From Photobacterium sp. TY1-4 (GTDB lineage: Bacteria > Pseudomonadota > Gammaproteobacteria > Enterobacterales > Vibrionaceae): a DNA stretch of 64,000 bases. The first letter of the stretch is position 1; each line of letters opens with the position of its first letter. The notes beneath the pieces are model-generated. The model did not search any database and was not told the DNA's origin. It saw only the letters and a program-made list of their open reading frames with translations. Both the position numbers and the translations under genes were made by a program. The stretch is taken from assembly GCF_025398175.1 (NCBI RefSeq), contig NZ_CP099734.1, forward strand, positions 3,162,001-3,226,000, given 5' to 3'. This document shows, piece by piece, positions 19,333 to 29,387 of the stretch.

Positions 19333-20709
19333 TTACAGGTTCTCTTCGGCAAATTCGGCCAGGCGACTACGCACCACGCCGTTCAGGTACACGTTGGCAC
19401 TTCCCTCGAAATTCTTGAATCGCTCGACGATATACGTCAGGCCCGAGGTCACAGGAGATAAGTAAGTGGAGTCAATCTGCGCCAGGTTCCCGGAGCAGAC
19501 AATTTTGGTGCCTTCCCCGCATCGGGTGATGATGGTTTTGATTTGCGAGGCGGTTAAGTTCTGACACTCATCCAGCAAGACGAAAGCATTCTGGATCGAG
19601 CGTCCGCGCATGAAGTTAATCGATTTAAACTGAATATTGGCTTTGTCATAGATGTATTTCATGGAGCCGTCAGTACATACGTCATTCTTGTGCAGGGCTT
19701 CCATGGTGTCGGTCACGGCCGCCAGCCACGGCATCATTTTCTCTTCTTCGGTCCCCGGCAGGAATCCGATCGATTCGGCGATCTCCGGCGTGTTCCGGGT
19801 CACGATGATCTTGTCGTACATCCCTTTCTCAATCACCTGCTCCAGGGCTGCCGCCATGGCCAGGATGGTTTTCCCGCAGCCCGCCGGGCCGGTCAGGATC
19901 ACCAGATCGATATTCGGGTCCATCAGCGCATCGAGTGCCATGCCCTGGTAGATGTTTTTCGGATGGATCCCCCAGGCCTGCCGATGCATCAAGCGCTCCT
20001 GGCCGATGTCTTTCACCACTACGTCCTTGCCGTCGACCGACTGGACCCGGGCCGCGAAATCCGTGCCCTCGTCATACAGGTACTGGTTCACAAACGGGGT
20101 TTCGAACAGCTCCGCCGGTAAGGTATGCAGCGTCGAACGCCCCTCAGCTTTCGACTGGCATTCCCCGACCCGCTCCCAGAAGTTGCCCGGGAACTGATAG
20201 AAGCCCTTGGTCAGCAGCCGGACATCATCGATCAACTGATCCGAGCGATAGTCATCGACATGATAGACCCCGGCGCCCTTGGCCCGCAGCCGCATGTTGA
20301 TGTCTTTGGTGATCAGCACCACCTGGCGCGGCGCATAGTCGGCCTGGAGAAACAGCACCCCGTTCAGGATCCGGTTGTCCCCGGCCTTGTCGGCAAAAGC
20401 GTGGACGGTTTCAGTCACCTCGTAATCGGCAAAAATGGCAATCGTCCCAGTGCCCTCACCATCTTTGGATAAAGGGATCCCGGCGGAGATCTCTTCCGGG
20501 GTAGCATCGTGGAAAATGTCTTCCAGCGCCCGAATCGCAATCCGGGCATCCCGGGAGACGTCACGCTTGCTATCCTTGATTCGGTCCAGCTCTTCCAGCA
20601 CGGTCATGGGGATGACCACGTCATGCTCTTGAAATGAATATACGGCGAGGGGCTCATGAAGCAGAATATTTGTATCGAGTACAAACACTTTCCGATCAGT
20701 GTCGTCCAT
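19333..20709 (-). CDS. PIN-PhoH family ATPase/ribonuclease
   Basis: This 458-residue protein fuses an N-terminal PIN nuclease domain (KVFVLDTNILLHEP at 7-20, with the acidic D12) to a C-terminal PhoH ATPase domain. Walker A GPAGCGKT is at 274-281 and Walker B NAFVLLDECQN near 370. This architecture is the PhoH2/YlaK type, shown in other bacteria to be an RNA helicase with sequence-specific RNase activity in some members; the role in vibrios is not known. It is monocistronic and convergent with thiBPQ. Confidence 0.9.
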   Translation of the reverse strand: MDDTDRKVFVLDTNILLHEPLAVYSFQEHDVVIPMTVLEELDRIKDSKRDVSRDARIAIRALEDIFHDATPEEISAGIPLSKDGEGTGTIAIFADYEVTETVHAFADKAGDNRILNGVLFLQADYAPRQVVLITKDINMRLRAKGAGVYHVDDYRSDQLIDDVRLLTKGFYQFPGNFWERVGECQSKAEGRSTLHTLPAELFETPFVNQYLYDEGTDFAARVQSVDGKDVVVKDIGQERLMHRQAWGIHPKNIYQGMALDALMDPNIDLVILTGPAGCGKTILAMAAALEQVIEKGMYDKIIVTRNTPEIAESIGFLPGTEEEKMMPWLAAVTDTMEALHKNDVCTDGSMKYIYDKANIQFKSINFMRGRSIQNAFVLLDECQNLTASQIKTIITRCGEGTKIVCSGNLAQIDSTYLSPVTSGLTYIVERFKNFEGSANVYLNGVVRSRLAEFAEENL

Positions 20710-21017
20710 AGATACCTCCTTGGTAACAGTCTGACGGCAACTGTTGTGCCGCTATTTTCAGCGTACGCCAACCACGTTATCTGACTTCTATTTATGACCG
20801 GATTTAATGAAAAAATTGTGACAATCGACTCGAAAATGACACAAGCCAATTCTGTTAACTTTCACCGTGACCTTGCTCACAGCATGCAGTACCATTACCC
20901 CCCTTTTATGGCCGGTGCAGATTCTGACTTACACTTATATTTCAGTGTAGCGCACAAAAAGAAGAGCACCCGCTTAGCATCTCCTTAATATCAAATAATT
21001 AGAAGGTTTTAACCACT
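20710..21017. other. Divergent intergenic region, PhoH-type gene / rapA
   Basis: 308 bases between divergent starts, AT-richer than the flanking genes, presumably with two promoters. I saw no strong inverted repeat and no small ORF with a ribosome binding site. Confidence 0.35.
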
Positions 21018-23936
21018 ATGCCATTTGCTTTGGGTCAACGTTGGATCAGCGATACTGAAAGTGATCTGGGACTAGGCACGGTCGTCGCAATGGACGCCCG
21101 CACCGTCACCCTGATGTTCTCTGCGACAGAAGAAAACCGCTTGTATGCGCGCACTGATGCCCCCGTGACCCGGGTGATGTTTAATGTCGGCGATGTGATC
21201 GAAAGCCACGACGGCTGGTCGCTGCAAGTCGAGCAGGTGGATGAAACCGGCGGGGTGTTTACCTATTTCGGGACCCGCACCGATACCGGCGAAGAAAACG
21301 TCCCGCTGCGCGAGATTTTTCTCAGCAATCAGATCCGCTTCAACAAGCCCCAGGACAAGCTGTTTGCCGGTCAGATCGATCGCATGGACCGCTTTGCCCT
21401 GCGCTACCGGGCGCTGAACAATCAGTATGAACAACATAAAAGCCCGCTGCGCGGCCTGTGCGGCATGCGTGCCGGGCTGATCCCGCATCAGTTGCACATC
21501 GCCCATGAAGTCGGTCGCCGCTATGCACCGCGCGTATTGCTGGCCGATGAAGTGGGTCTGGGGAAGACCATCGAAGCCGGGATGATTATCCACCAGCAGG
21601 TGCTGTCCGGCCGTGCCGAACGCATTCTGATCCTGGTGCCGGAAACCCTGCAACACCAGTGGCTGGTCGAAATGATGCGCCGCTTCAACCTGCATTTCTC
21701 TATTTTTGACGAAGAGCGCTGCGTCGAAGCCTTTGCCGATTCCGCCAACCCGTTTGATACCGCCCAGTATGTACTGTGCTCGCTGGATTTCCTGCGCAAG
21801 AGCCGCCGCCGCTTCGAGCAGGCGCTCGAAGCCGACTGGGATCTGCTGGTGGTCGATGAGGCCCACCACCTGGAATGGAGCGAAGACAACCCGAGCCGCC
21901 AGTATCAGGTCGTCGAAGCCCTGGCCGAGAAGAGCCCTGGCGTCCTGCTGCTGACCGCAACCCCGGAGCAACTGGGCCACCAGAGCCACTTTGCCCGTCT
22001 GCGTCTGCTCGACCCGGACCGCTTTTACGATTACGACGCTTTTGTCGAAGAAGAGCGCCAGTACGCCCCGGTGGCTGACGCCGTCTCCCGCCTGCTGTCC
22101 GGCGACAAGCTCGATGATGTGGCCAAAAACAGCCTGACCGAGCTGTTGCCGGAGCAGGACATTGAGCCGCTACTGCGGATCATCGAGGCCGGTGACATCG
22201 ACCCGGCACAACAGGCCAGCGTCCGCCAGGAGCTGATCGACAACCTGATGGACCGCCACGGCACCGGCCGGGTGCTGTTCCGTAATACCCGCGCCGCGAT
22301 CAAAGGCTTCCCGCAGCGTCACCTGAACCTGTACCCACTGGCGCTGCCAACCCAGTACCAGACCGCGATGCGCGTCGCCGGAATGATGGCCGGCCACATG
22401 TCTCAAGAGCAAAAAGCGGCCAAGCTGCTGTATCCGGAAGATATTTATCAGGAATTCGAAGGGGAATCCGCAACCTGGTGGAACTTTGATCCCCGGGTCA
22501 ACTGGCTGCTGGACATGCTCAAAGCCAACCGCAACGAAAAGGTGCTGGTGATCTGCTCTCGCGCCCAGACGGCGATGACCCTGGAGCAGGCCCTGCGCGA
22601 GCGCGAAGGGATCCGGGCCACCGTGTTTCACGAGGGCATGTCGATCATTGAGCGTGACAAAGCCGCCGCATACTTCGGCCAGGAAGAAGACGGCGCCCAG
22701 GTGCTGCTGTGTTCGGAGATCGGCTCAGAAGGCCGCAACTTCCAGTTTGCCAACCAGCTGGTGATGTTCGACCTGCCGGACAACCCGGATCTGCTGGAGC
22801 AGCGGATTGGCCGTCTGGACCGCATCGGCCAGAAACGCGATATCGAAATCCATGTCCCGCACCTGCAAGGCACCTCGCAGGCCCTGCTGGCCCATTGGTA
22901 CAACGAAGGGCTCAATGCCTTCGAAGAAACCTGCCCGACCGGCCGTGCCATCTATGATGCCGTCGGTGCTGATTTGATCGAATTGCTGGCCAGCGACAAG
23001 CCGGATGGCGAAGCGCTGGAAGCCCTGATTGAAAAAAGTGCCGCCATGCACCAGGCGCTCAAGGCCAAACTGGAGCAGGGCCGAGACCGCCTGCTGGAAA
23101 TCCACTCCAACGGCGGGGCCGATGCCCAGGCGCTGGCGGAGCGTATTGCCGCCAAAGACGGCGATACCAACCTGGTCACTTTTGCGCTGGGCCTGTTTGA
23201 TACCATCGGCCTGAACCAGGACGACAGGGGTGAGAACGCGATTGTGGTCACCCCGTCGGAGCATATGATGGTGGCCAGCTATCCGGGCCTGCCGTATGAC
23301 GGCTGTACCATCACCTTTGACCGCGACACCGCACTGGCCCGCGAAGACATGCATTTCATCAGCTGGGAGCACCCGATGATCCAGGGCGGGATTGACCTGC
23401 TGCTGTCGGAAGGCGTCGGCACCACCGCCGTCTCGCTGCTGAAGAACAAGGCCCTGCCAGTCGGCACCCTGCTGCTGGAGCTGATCTACGTGGTCGATGC
23501 CCAGGCACCGAAGCAATCAGGGATTGCCCGCTTCCTACCGCACACGCCGATCCGGATCCTGCTGGATGCCAAAGGCAACAACCTGTCGGCCAATGTCGAA
23601 TTTGAAGGCTTCAACCGCCAGCTCAGTCCGGTCAACCGCCACCTCGGCAGCAAGCTGGTCAACTCGGTGCAAAAAGACATCCATGTCCTGATTGAGCATG
23701 CCGAGAAGGCCGTGGTCACCGAGCTGGATACCGTCCGGGCCAACGCGCAGCGCGAGATGGAAACCACCCTACGCGCTGAACTGGACCGCCTGCAGGCGCT
23801 GAAAGCGGTGAACCCGAATATCCGCGACGACGAGCTGGCATTGATTGAAACACAGATCGAGGAGCTGACCGGCTACATTGCCAAAGCGCAGATCCAGCTC
23901 GACTCGCTGCGCCTGATCGTGGTCAGCCACGGCTAA
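21018..23936 (+). CDS. rapA: RNA polymerase-associated protein RapA (SNF2-type ATPase)
   Basis: RapA recycles RNA polymerase from stalled post-termination complexes. The 972-residue protein matches E. coli RapA (968). The N-terminal Tudor-like domains are followed by Walker A in [14 protein letters not shown] (about 175-188), DEAHHLEW for motif II, and the SNF2 C-terminal block ending in [19 protein letters not shown]. The RapA-specific C-terminal domain is complete. AGAAGG lies about 10 bases before the ATG. A strong terminator follows. Confidence 0.97.
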   Translation: MPFALGQRWISDTESDLGLGTVVAMDARTVTLMFSATEENRLYARTDAPVTRVMFNVGDVIESHDGWSLQVEQVDETGGVFTYFGTRTDTGEENVPLREIFLSNQIRFNKPQDKLFAGQIDRMDRFALRYRALNNQYEQHKSPLRGLCGMRAGLIPHQLHIAHEVGRRYAPRVLLADEVGLGKTIEAGMIIHQQVLSGRAERILILVPETLQHQWLVEMMRRFNLHFSIFDEERCVEAFADSANPFDTAQYVLCSLDFLRKSRRRFEQALEADWDLLVVDEAHHLEWSEDNPSRQYQVVEALAEKSPGVLLLTATPEQLGHQSHFARLRLLDPDRFYDYDAFVEEERQYAPVADAVSRLLSGDKLDDVAKNSLTELLPEQDIEPLLRIIEAGDIDPAQQASVRQELIDNLMDRHGTGRVLFRNTRAAIKGFPQRHLNLYPLALPTQYQTAMRVAGMMAGHMSQEQKAAKLLYPEDIYQEFEGESATWWNFDPRVNWLLDMLKANRNEKVLVICSRAQTAMTLEQALREREGIRATVFHEGMSIIERDKAAAYFGQEEDGAQVLLCSEIGSEGRNFQFANQLVMFDLPDNPDLLEQRIGRLDRIGQKRDIEIHVPHLQGTSQALLAHWYNEGLNAFEETCPTGRAIYDAVGADLIELLASDKPDGEALEALIEKSAAMHQALKAKLEQGRDRLLEIHSNGGADAQALAERIAAKDGDTNLVTFALGLFDTIGLNQDDRGENAIVVTPSEHMMVASYPGLPYDGCTITFDRDTALAREDMHFISWEHPMIQGGIDLLLSEGVGTTAVSLLKNKALPVGTLLLELIYVVDAQAPKQSGIARFLPHTPIRILLDAKGNNLSANVEFEGFNRQLSPVNRHLGSKLVNSVQKDIHVLIEHAEKAVVTELDTVRANAQREMETTLRAELDRLQALKAVNPNIRDDELALIETQIEELTGYIAKAQIQLDSLRLIVVSHG

Positions 23937-23983
23937 CCGCAGGTTCAGTCGCCCAGCGACGCAGCCCCCAACAGAGCAGTCCC

Positions 23984-24012
23984 ATGCCGGTCCCCGTGAC
24001 CGGCATTTTTTT
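23984..24012 (+). terminator. Rho-independent terminator of rapA
   Basis: An 8-bp perfect stem ATGCCGGT/ACCGGCAT with a 7-base loop, followed by seven T residues. Confidence 0.93.
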
Positions 24013-24102
24013 CCCGTTTCCCCCACCACGCACGATACGCACGGGTCAGTCCGGTATGCTATGATGCCCGCCTTACGTGCCACCAACCCGACGACACTTC
24101 AC

Positions 24103-24819
24103 ATGAGACCACTGCCGATACTGGACTACAATCCGCCGACCGATCCCTGGCTGGATGTGCTCTATCACGATCAAGACATCATTGCGGTCAACAAACCCTC
24201 CGGACTGCTGTCCAACCCGGGCCGGGATCCGGCTTTTCACGACAGCATTTACACCCGGGTGCTGACCGAGTCCCCCGACTCGCACATTATCCACCGTCTG
24301 GATATGGCCACGTCCGGGCTGATCGTTCTGGCGCTGAACAAACAAGCCGAACGCCACCTGAAAGCGCAGTTTCGCGATCGCCTGACCGAAAAAGTCTACT
24401 ATGCCCGGGTGTGGGGCCACATCGCCGCCGATCACGGTACGGTTGATCTGCCGCTGATCTGCGACTGGCCGAACCGCCCGCGCCAGAAAGTTTGCCATGA
24501 AACCGGCAAGCCCTCCGTCACCCATTACCAGGTGCTGGCCCGGGAAGACAACACCACCCTGGTTCGCCTGCGCCCGGTAACCGGCCGCTCGCACCAGCTT
24601 CGCGTCCATATGCAGGCGCTCGGCCACCCAATCCTCGGCGATGGCTTCTACGCCCACGATGAAGCCTATGCTCTGGCGCCGCGGCTTCAGCTGCATGCCG
24701 CCGAGCTGACCTTCAGCCATCCGGCCACCGAGCAGCCGATGCATCTGTTCGCACCGTGCGATTTTTACCCGGACGCCCCGCGCAGCACCCTGCCCGAGCG
24801 TCTCGGAGACCCGGCATAA
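24103..24819 (+). CDS. rluA: Dual-specificity tRNA/23S rRNA pseudouridine synthase
   Basis: RluA makes pseudouridine 746 in 23S rRNA and pseudouridine 32 in several tRNAs. The catalytic motif HRLDMATSG (with the essential Asp) and VNKPSGLLSNPGR are present, and LICDWPNRPRQKVCHETGKP and PVTGRSHQLRVHM closely match E. coli RluA. The start is uncertain: ATG 24103 (MRPLPILDYNPP, 238 residues) fits the family best, but it has no clear ribosome binding site, and the ATGATG at 24061 is a possible alternative. Confidence 0.93.
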   Translation: MRPLPILDYNPPTDPWLDVLYHDQDIIAVNKPSGLLSNPGRDPAFHDSIYTRVLTESPDSHIIHRLDMATSGLIVLALNKQAERHLKAQFRDRLTEKVYYARVWGHIAADHGTVDLPLICDWPNRPRQKVCHETGKPSVTHYQVLAREDNTTLVRLRPVTGRSHQLRVHMQALGHPILGDGFYAHDEAYALAPRLQLHAAELTFSHPATEQPMHLFAPCDFYPDAPRSTLPERLGDPA

Positions 24820-24895
24820 ATCATCATCCGGGCTTGAGCTGAAGAGCGAAGTTAGTGTTAACTATCAACACCATTTCTCAACGTCAGCCAAGCCC

Positions 24896-25849
24896 ATGGA
24901 GCAGATCGTCTTTCTCGACCGGGATACCATCCCGGCGCATATTCACCTACCAACACCGCAGTTTGCGCACCAGTGGACAGCCTACCCGGCAACCGCGCCG
25001 GACCAGGTGCTACCCCGGTTGCAAAACGCCACCATCGCAATCACCAATAAAGTCATCCTCGATGCCGACACCCTGCGCCAGTTGCCGCAGCTCAAGATGA
25101 TCGCCATCGCCGCCACCGGCACCAACAACGTCGATCTCGACTACTGCCGGGCACACGGCATTGTCGTCAGCAACATTCGCGGCTATGCCACCGACTCGGT
25201 GCCGGAGCATGTGATCGCCATGATGTTTGCCCTGCGGCGCAATCTGCTGGGCTATCATCAGGATATTCAACGGGGGGTATGGCAGGAAAAAGGGCAGTTT
25301 TGTTTCTTCAACCATCCGATTGGCGATATTCGCGGGGCGACCCTGGGGATTGTCGGCGGCGGCAGCCTGGGACAAGCGGTGGCGGATTTGGGCCGGGCGC
25401 TGGGCATGACGGTGCTATTGGCCGAGCGCAAAGGTCAGCCGGACTGCCGGGCGGGCTACACCCCGTTTGAGACGGTGCTGGCCACTGCCGACGTGCTGAC
25501 GCTGCACTGTCCGCTCAGTGAGCAGACCCGCAACCTGATCGGTGCGGATGAGCTGGCCGCGATGAAAGCGAGCGCGATCTTGATCAATACCGGGCGGGGC
25601 GGGCTGGTCGACGAGCAAGCCCTGGTCGATGCGCTAACCCGAGGCACCCTCGCCGGGGCCGGAGTTGATGTCTTTACCGAGGAGCCGGCACCGAACTACA
25701 ACCCGCTCGTGGCCAACAGCCATTTACCCAACCTGCTCTTGAGCCCGCATGTTGCCTGGGGATCCGACTCCGCCATTCAGACGCTCGCTGACCAGCTGGT
25801 CGAGAACCTCAACCACTTCGTCGCCGGCCAGCCGCAAAATCAAGTCTGA
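24896..25849 (+). CDS. D-2-hydroxyacid dehydrogenase (glycerate dehydrogenase-like)
   Basis: This 317-residue protein of the D-isomer 2-hydroxyacid dehydrogenase family has the dinucleotide loop LGIVGGGSLGQAVADLGRALGM and the catalytic triad: Arg in NTGRGGLVDE, Glu in VDVFTEEPA, and His in LSPHVAW. It most resembles the glycerate dehydrogenase/hydroxypyruvate reductase group (HprA) annotated in vibrios, but substrate use cannot be fixed from the sequence. The ATG lies after a weak ribosome binding site. It is convergent with djlA across a shared terminator. Confidence 0.88.
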   Translation: MEQIVFLDRDTIPAHIHLPTPQFAHQWTAYPATAPDQVLPRLQNATIAITNKVILDADTLRQLPQLKMIAIAATGTNNVDLDYCRAHGIVVSNIRGYATDSVPEHVIAMMFALRRNLLGYHQDIQRGVWQEKGQFCFFNHPIGDIRGATLGIVGGGSLGQAVADLGRALGMTVLLAERKGQPDCRAGYTPFETVLATADVLTLHCPLSEQTRNLIGADELAAMKASAILINTGRGGLVDEQALVDALTRGTLAGAGVDVFTEEPAPNYNPLVANSHLPNLLLSPHVAWGSDSAIQTLADQLVENLNHFVAGQPQNQV

Positions 25850-25860
25850 AGCTCCACCAT

Positions 25861-25896
25861 AAAAAAACACGGCCCGGTTATAAACCGGGCCGTGTT
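25861..25896 (-). terminator. Terminator between the hydroxyacid dehydrogenase and djlA
   Basis: A 14-bp stem AACACGGCCCGGTT/AACCGGGCCGTGTT with a 3-base loop. Seven A residues at 25861-25867 give a T-run on the minus strand, so it is an intrinsic terminator for djlA and probably stops the plus-strand message too. Confidence 0.88.
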
Positions 25897-25923
25897 GAAC
25901 ACTGTAATCGCTGATACGGGCAC

Positions 25924-26769
25924 CTACTTGAGCCCTTTTGCCTTGCGGATCAAATCATACGCCGCCTGCAATTCCTGGGTTTTCTGCTTCGCCAGCTCCA
26001 TCATCTCCGGCGGCAGGCCTTTGGCCGCCAGCTTGTCCGGGTGATGCTCATTCATTTGCTTGCGGTAGGCCCGTTTCAGCTCCTGCGCCGTTGCAGAGGC
26101 AGGCACCCCCAGCAGCTCATACGCATCGGCCAGCTGATCCCGGGTCGGTGCCTGACGGAACCCACCCTGTTGCTGATATTGCTGCTGAAATCCGCCCTGC
26201 TGGAAACGAAAGGCCGCTTCCTGCATATGCAGCCGCTGTTCCAGTTGCTGCGCGGAAAAGCCCAGGCCGCGGGCAATGACATGCAGCAATTCACGCTCGC
26301 GCGGATGCAGGCTGCCGTCGGCAAAAGCGGCCTGGATCTGCAGTTCAAGGAAGAACTGCAGTAAATCCGACCGACCGGCGCAGCTCATGCGCACCTTGGT
26401 CAGGGTTTCCCCCAGCGGGAAATCCTCTTCTTTCCCTTCCCGGAACGCATTCTGGGCCTGGTGACGCGACTCGCCATGCAGCCCCATCCGATCCATCAGG
26501 GCGCTGGCGACCCGGATTTCCTCCTGAGTGACCCGGCCTTTGGATTTCGCCAGGTGGCCCATCACCGCAAAACCGGCGTAGAAAAACTCGGCCTGCCGCT
26601 CGGCACTGTTGGCACGCCCGGCACCAAATCCGCCAAAACTGCCGCCAGAATAAATATTTGTCCGCGCTTTATCGAACTTATGGCCGAGAAAGAGGCCTAA
26701 CAGTAACCCGAACGGCCCACCAAGGAGGAAACCAAAAAATGCGCCTAAAATCTTGCCCCAAACCTGCAT
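25924..26769 (-). CDS. djlA: DnaJ-like membrane co-chaperone DjlA
   Basis: DjlA is a type III J-domain protein anchored in the inner membrane that stimulates DnaK. The single N-terminal helix with glycines (GAFFGFLLGGPFGLLLGLFLGH) is the known DjlA membrane segment. The TerB-like middle domain follows, then a Gln-rich linker (FQQQYQQQGGF), and the C-terminal J domain with the HPD motif (EHHPDK). The length of 281 residues fits the family. It is divergent from lptD, the same arrangement as in E. coli. Confidence 0.95.
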   Translation of the reverse strand: MQVWGKILGAFFGFLLGGPFGLLLGLFLGHKFDKARTNIYSGGSFGGFGAGRANSAERQAEFFYAGFAVMGHLAKSKGRVTQEEIRVASALMDRMGLHGESRHQAQNAFREGKEEDFPLGETLTKVRMSCAGRSDLLQFFLELQIQAAFADGSLHPRERELLHVIARGLGFSAQQLEQRLHMQEAAFRFQQGGFQQQYQQQGGFRQAPTRDQLADAYELLGVPASATAQELKRAYRKQMNEHHPDKLAAKGLPPEMMELAKQKTQELQAAYDLIRKAKGLK

Positions 26770-26958
26770 TCTCTACTCTCTGGTAATTTGCTAAATTTAG
26801 ATATATTTCTTCGACTTTACCCGGCCTTCGCAACGCCAAGAGATGCTGTCGGGCTGAATTTGCATTATGATAGCTGGCATTTATCGGGAATGCTTGCAAA
26901 AAGCACCAACAATCCGATTTCAAACGCGCTATAGATGAATACAGGAAAGTGTAACTAG

Positions 26959-29319
26959 ATGTCATTAACTTCCCGCAGCTTACTGGCCACCATGATCAGC
27001 CTCGCGCTTTATGGCCCGGCCATGGCTTCCGAGACCCCTGCTTTAAGCGAAGATGTCAATGATGAGTCTGCGGCTGTCAATGGCGCGCCCGATCACCTGG
27101 AAATGGTCCGGGGCACCTGTCTGGCGCCTCAGGACCAACCGGCCGATCCGAACAATGAACCGATCACCGTCAGCGCCGATACCGCGGAAGCGCAGCCGAA
27201 CCGGAAAGTGACCTATGCCGGCGACGTGGTGCTGCAGCAAGGACACCGCACCGTCGCGGCAGATACGGCCACCCTGCACCAGCCGGAAAATGTGGTCACG
27301 GCCGAAGGCAATGTCTATTTCCACGACGGCTCGATTGAAGTCTATGCCGACCGCATCCAGAGTAACCTCGACACAGAGGACTCCGAGATGAACAACGCCG
27401 TCTATAACATGACCTGTGAAGCCGGCCGGGGTGAAGCCGAGCGGGTGACCAAAAACGGCATCTCTTACTACCGGCTGAAAAACGGGACCTATACCACCTG
27501 TCCGCCGGGTGACAAGAGCTGGCAGTTCACCGCCTCCAGCATCGAGCGTGAGGCCGATTCTCCGTTTGCCGATCTGTATAACGCCCGGTTTGAAGTCGCC
27601 GATGTGCCCGTCTTTTACCTGCCGTACCTGCGGGTGCCCGTCGGGGATCAACGCCTGACCGGTTTCCTGTATCCGTCGCTCAGCTACGGCTCCCGGGACG
27701 GCTTTCAGCTCGAGACGCCGTTTTATTGGAATATCGCGCCCAACTACGACATGACGATCACTCCGAAGTACATGACCAACCGCGGCTTGCAGCTCAATAC
27801 CGAGTTCCGTTACCTGACGGAAGCCGGAACGGGCCATCTGCGCGGGGAATACCTGGGGGATGATCAGGAATCACCGGACGGCGATCCACGCTGGGGCTAT
27901 AACTGGACCCACAACGGCATGTACAACCAGCACTGGCTGTTCGAAGTCGACTACAGCAAAGTCAGTGACGTGAACTACTTTGCCGACATCGATTCCAACA
28001 TCGGGGAGCGGGAAGACAACAACCTGCTGCAAACCGGGGAAGTTTCTTACCGGGACCGCTACTGGGATTCCACGTTGCGGGTCCGGAATTTCCAGGCGCT
28101 GACGCCGGGCGTCTCGTCAAACTACAAGCTGCTGCCGCAGCTGGCGTTCAACTATTACCGGCCGGACATGCCCTACGGCTTCGACTTTCACCTGAACAGC
28201 CATTTCAGCCGGTTTGAAAACGATGCCGACGATAAGCCATCCGCAGATCGGATCCATCTGGAACCGACCCTGACCCTGCCGTACGCCACCCCGTGGTGGT
28301 CACTCACCTCTGAGGCAAAACTGATGTATACCTATTACAATCAGGATTTTAATGCCAATGTGGATGAACTGGCCTCACTCGAGGAAACCGCAACCCGGAC
28401 CGTGCCGAGTGCCCGGATCCACAGCGGCCTGTACTTCGAGCGGGATGCCTGGTTGTGGGGCGAGGACTACACCCAGAGCCTGGAGCCGCAGGTTCAGTAC
28501 CTGTATGTGAAAGATGTCGAGCAACAGGATATCTACGCCAGTTATGACACCACCTTGCTGCAAACCGACTACTACGGCCTGTTCCGCGATCGCCGCTACT
28601 CCAGCGTCGACCGGATCGCGGCAGCCAACCAGTTCACGGTCGGGGCAACCACCCGTTTCTTTGACAGTGAATTTATCGAACGTTTCAACCTGTCGTTCGG
28701 CCAGATTTTTTATCTCAACAGTTCCGGCCGCAACTTGGACGAAGCCGGCGAGTCTTCCCCGAACTACTCAGCCTCGGCGTTTGAGTCCGACTTTAACTAT
28801 GATGACTGGCTGTTCTTCCACGGCAGCCTGCAATATGACGCCAGCGAAGATGTCATGCAGTTTGCCAACGCCGCCGTCGAATACCGCCAGGATGATGTAT
28901 TCAGCCAGCTCAACTACCGCTATGTGTCGAAAGACTATATCAAGCAGAGCCTGCCGGATAACGATCAGATTGATAACTACACCGAAGAAGGGATCTCGCA
29001 ACTGGGCTTCTCAACCGGGTTCCCGGTTTACGGCAGCCTGAGCCTGCGCGGGGACTACTACCATGATTTGACCGAAAACCAGATGCTGGAAGGCCAGATC
29101 ACCCTGAACTACCGCTCGGCCTGTTGGATGATCAGCCTGGGCTACAACGAGTACATGAAGTCGCGCAGTAACGTCAACACCCAGTCGGCCGAGTACGAGC
29201 AGAACTTCAGTATCTCCTTCAGCCTGATCGGGCTGGCGGGGGCCACACCGGCGAGCTTGTCGAATGCCGACGGCGGCAATGCCATTGCCTACGGCCGTCC
29301 TTTCTACCTCAATAACTGA
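26959..29319 (+). CDS. lptD: LPS-assembly outer membrane protein LptD
   Basis: LptD is the beta-barrel of the LptDE translocon that places lipopolysaccharide in the outer leaflet. The 786-residue precursor has a signal peptide (cleavage after AMA, about residue 23), an OstA/LptA-like N-terminal domain (EPITVSADTAEAQPNRKVTYAGDVVLQ) and the long barrel ending LNN. Cysteines are at about 54, 153, 181 and 722; at the C-terminal site where E. coli has two adjacent cysteines, only one is seen here (RSACWMISLGY). It heads the operon lptD-surA-pdxA-rsmA-apaG-apaH. Confidence 0.95.
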   Translation: MSLTSRSLLATMISLALYGPAMASETPALSEDVNDESAAVNGAPDHLEMVRGTCLAPQDQPADPNNEPITVSADTAEAQPNRKVTYAGDVVLQQGHRTVAADTATLHQPENVVTAEGNVYFHDGSIEVYADRIQSNLDTEDSEMNNAVYNMTCEAGRGEAERVTKNGISYYRLKNGTYTTCPPGDKSWQFTASSIEREADSPFADLYNARFEVADVPVFYLPYLRVPVGDQRLTGFLYPSLSYGSRDGFQLETPFYWNIAPNYDMTITPKYMTNRGLQLNTEFRYLTEAGTGHLRGEYLGDDQESPDGDPRWGYNWTHNGMYNQHWLFEVDYSKVSDVNYFADIDSNIGEREDNNLLQTGEVSYRDRYWDSTLRVRNFQALTPGVSSNYKLLPQLAFNYYRPDMPYGFDFHLNSHFSRFENDADDKPSADRIHLEPTLTLPYATPWWSLTSEAKLMYTYYNQDFNANVDELASLEETATRTVPSARIHSGLYFERDAWLWGEDYTQSLEPQVQYLYVKDVEQQDIYASYDTTLLQTDYYGLFRDRRYSSVDRIAAANQFTVGATTRFFDSEFIERFNLSFGQIFYLNSSGRNLDEAGESSPNYSASAFESDFNYDDWLFFHGSLQYDASEDVMQFANAAVEYRQDDVFSQLNYRYVSKDYIKQSLPDNDQIDNYTEEGISQLGFSTGFPVYGSLSLRGDYYHDLTENQMLEGQITLNYRSACWMISLGYNEYMKSRSNVNTQSAEYEQNFSISFSLIGLAGATPASLSNADGGNAIAYGRPFYLNN

Positions 29320-29387
29320 TTCAGCTGCCGCGACCCGGTCGCGGCTGAGCTGAAAGAACGCGCTGATGCGCACAAATGGAAAGATGT

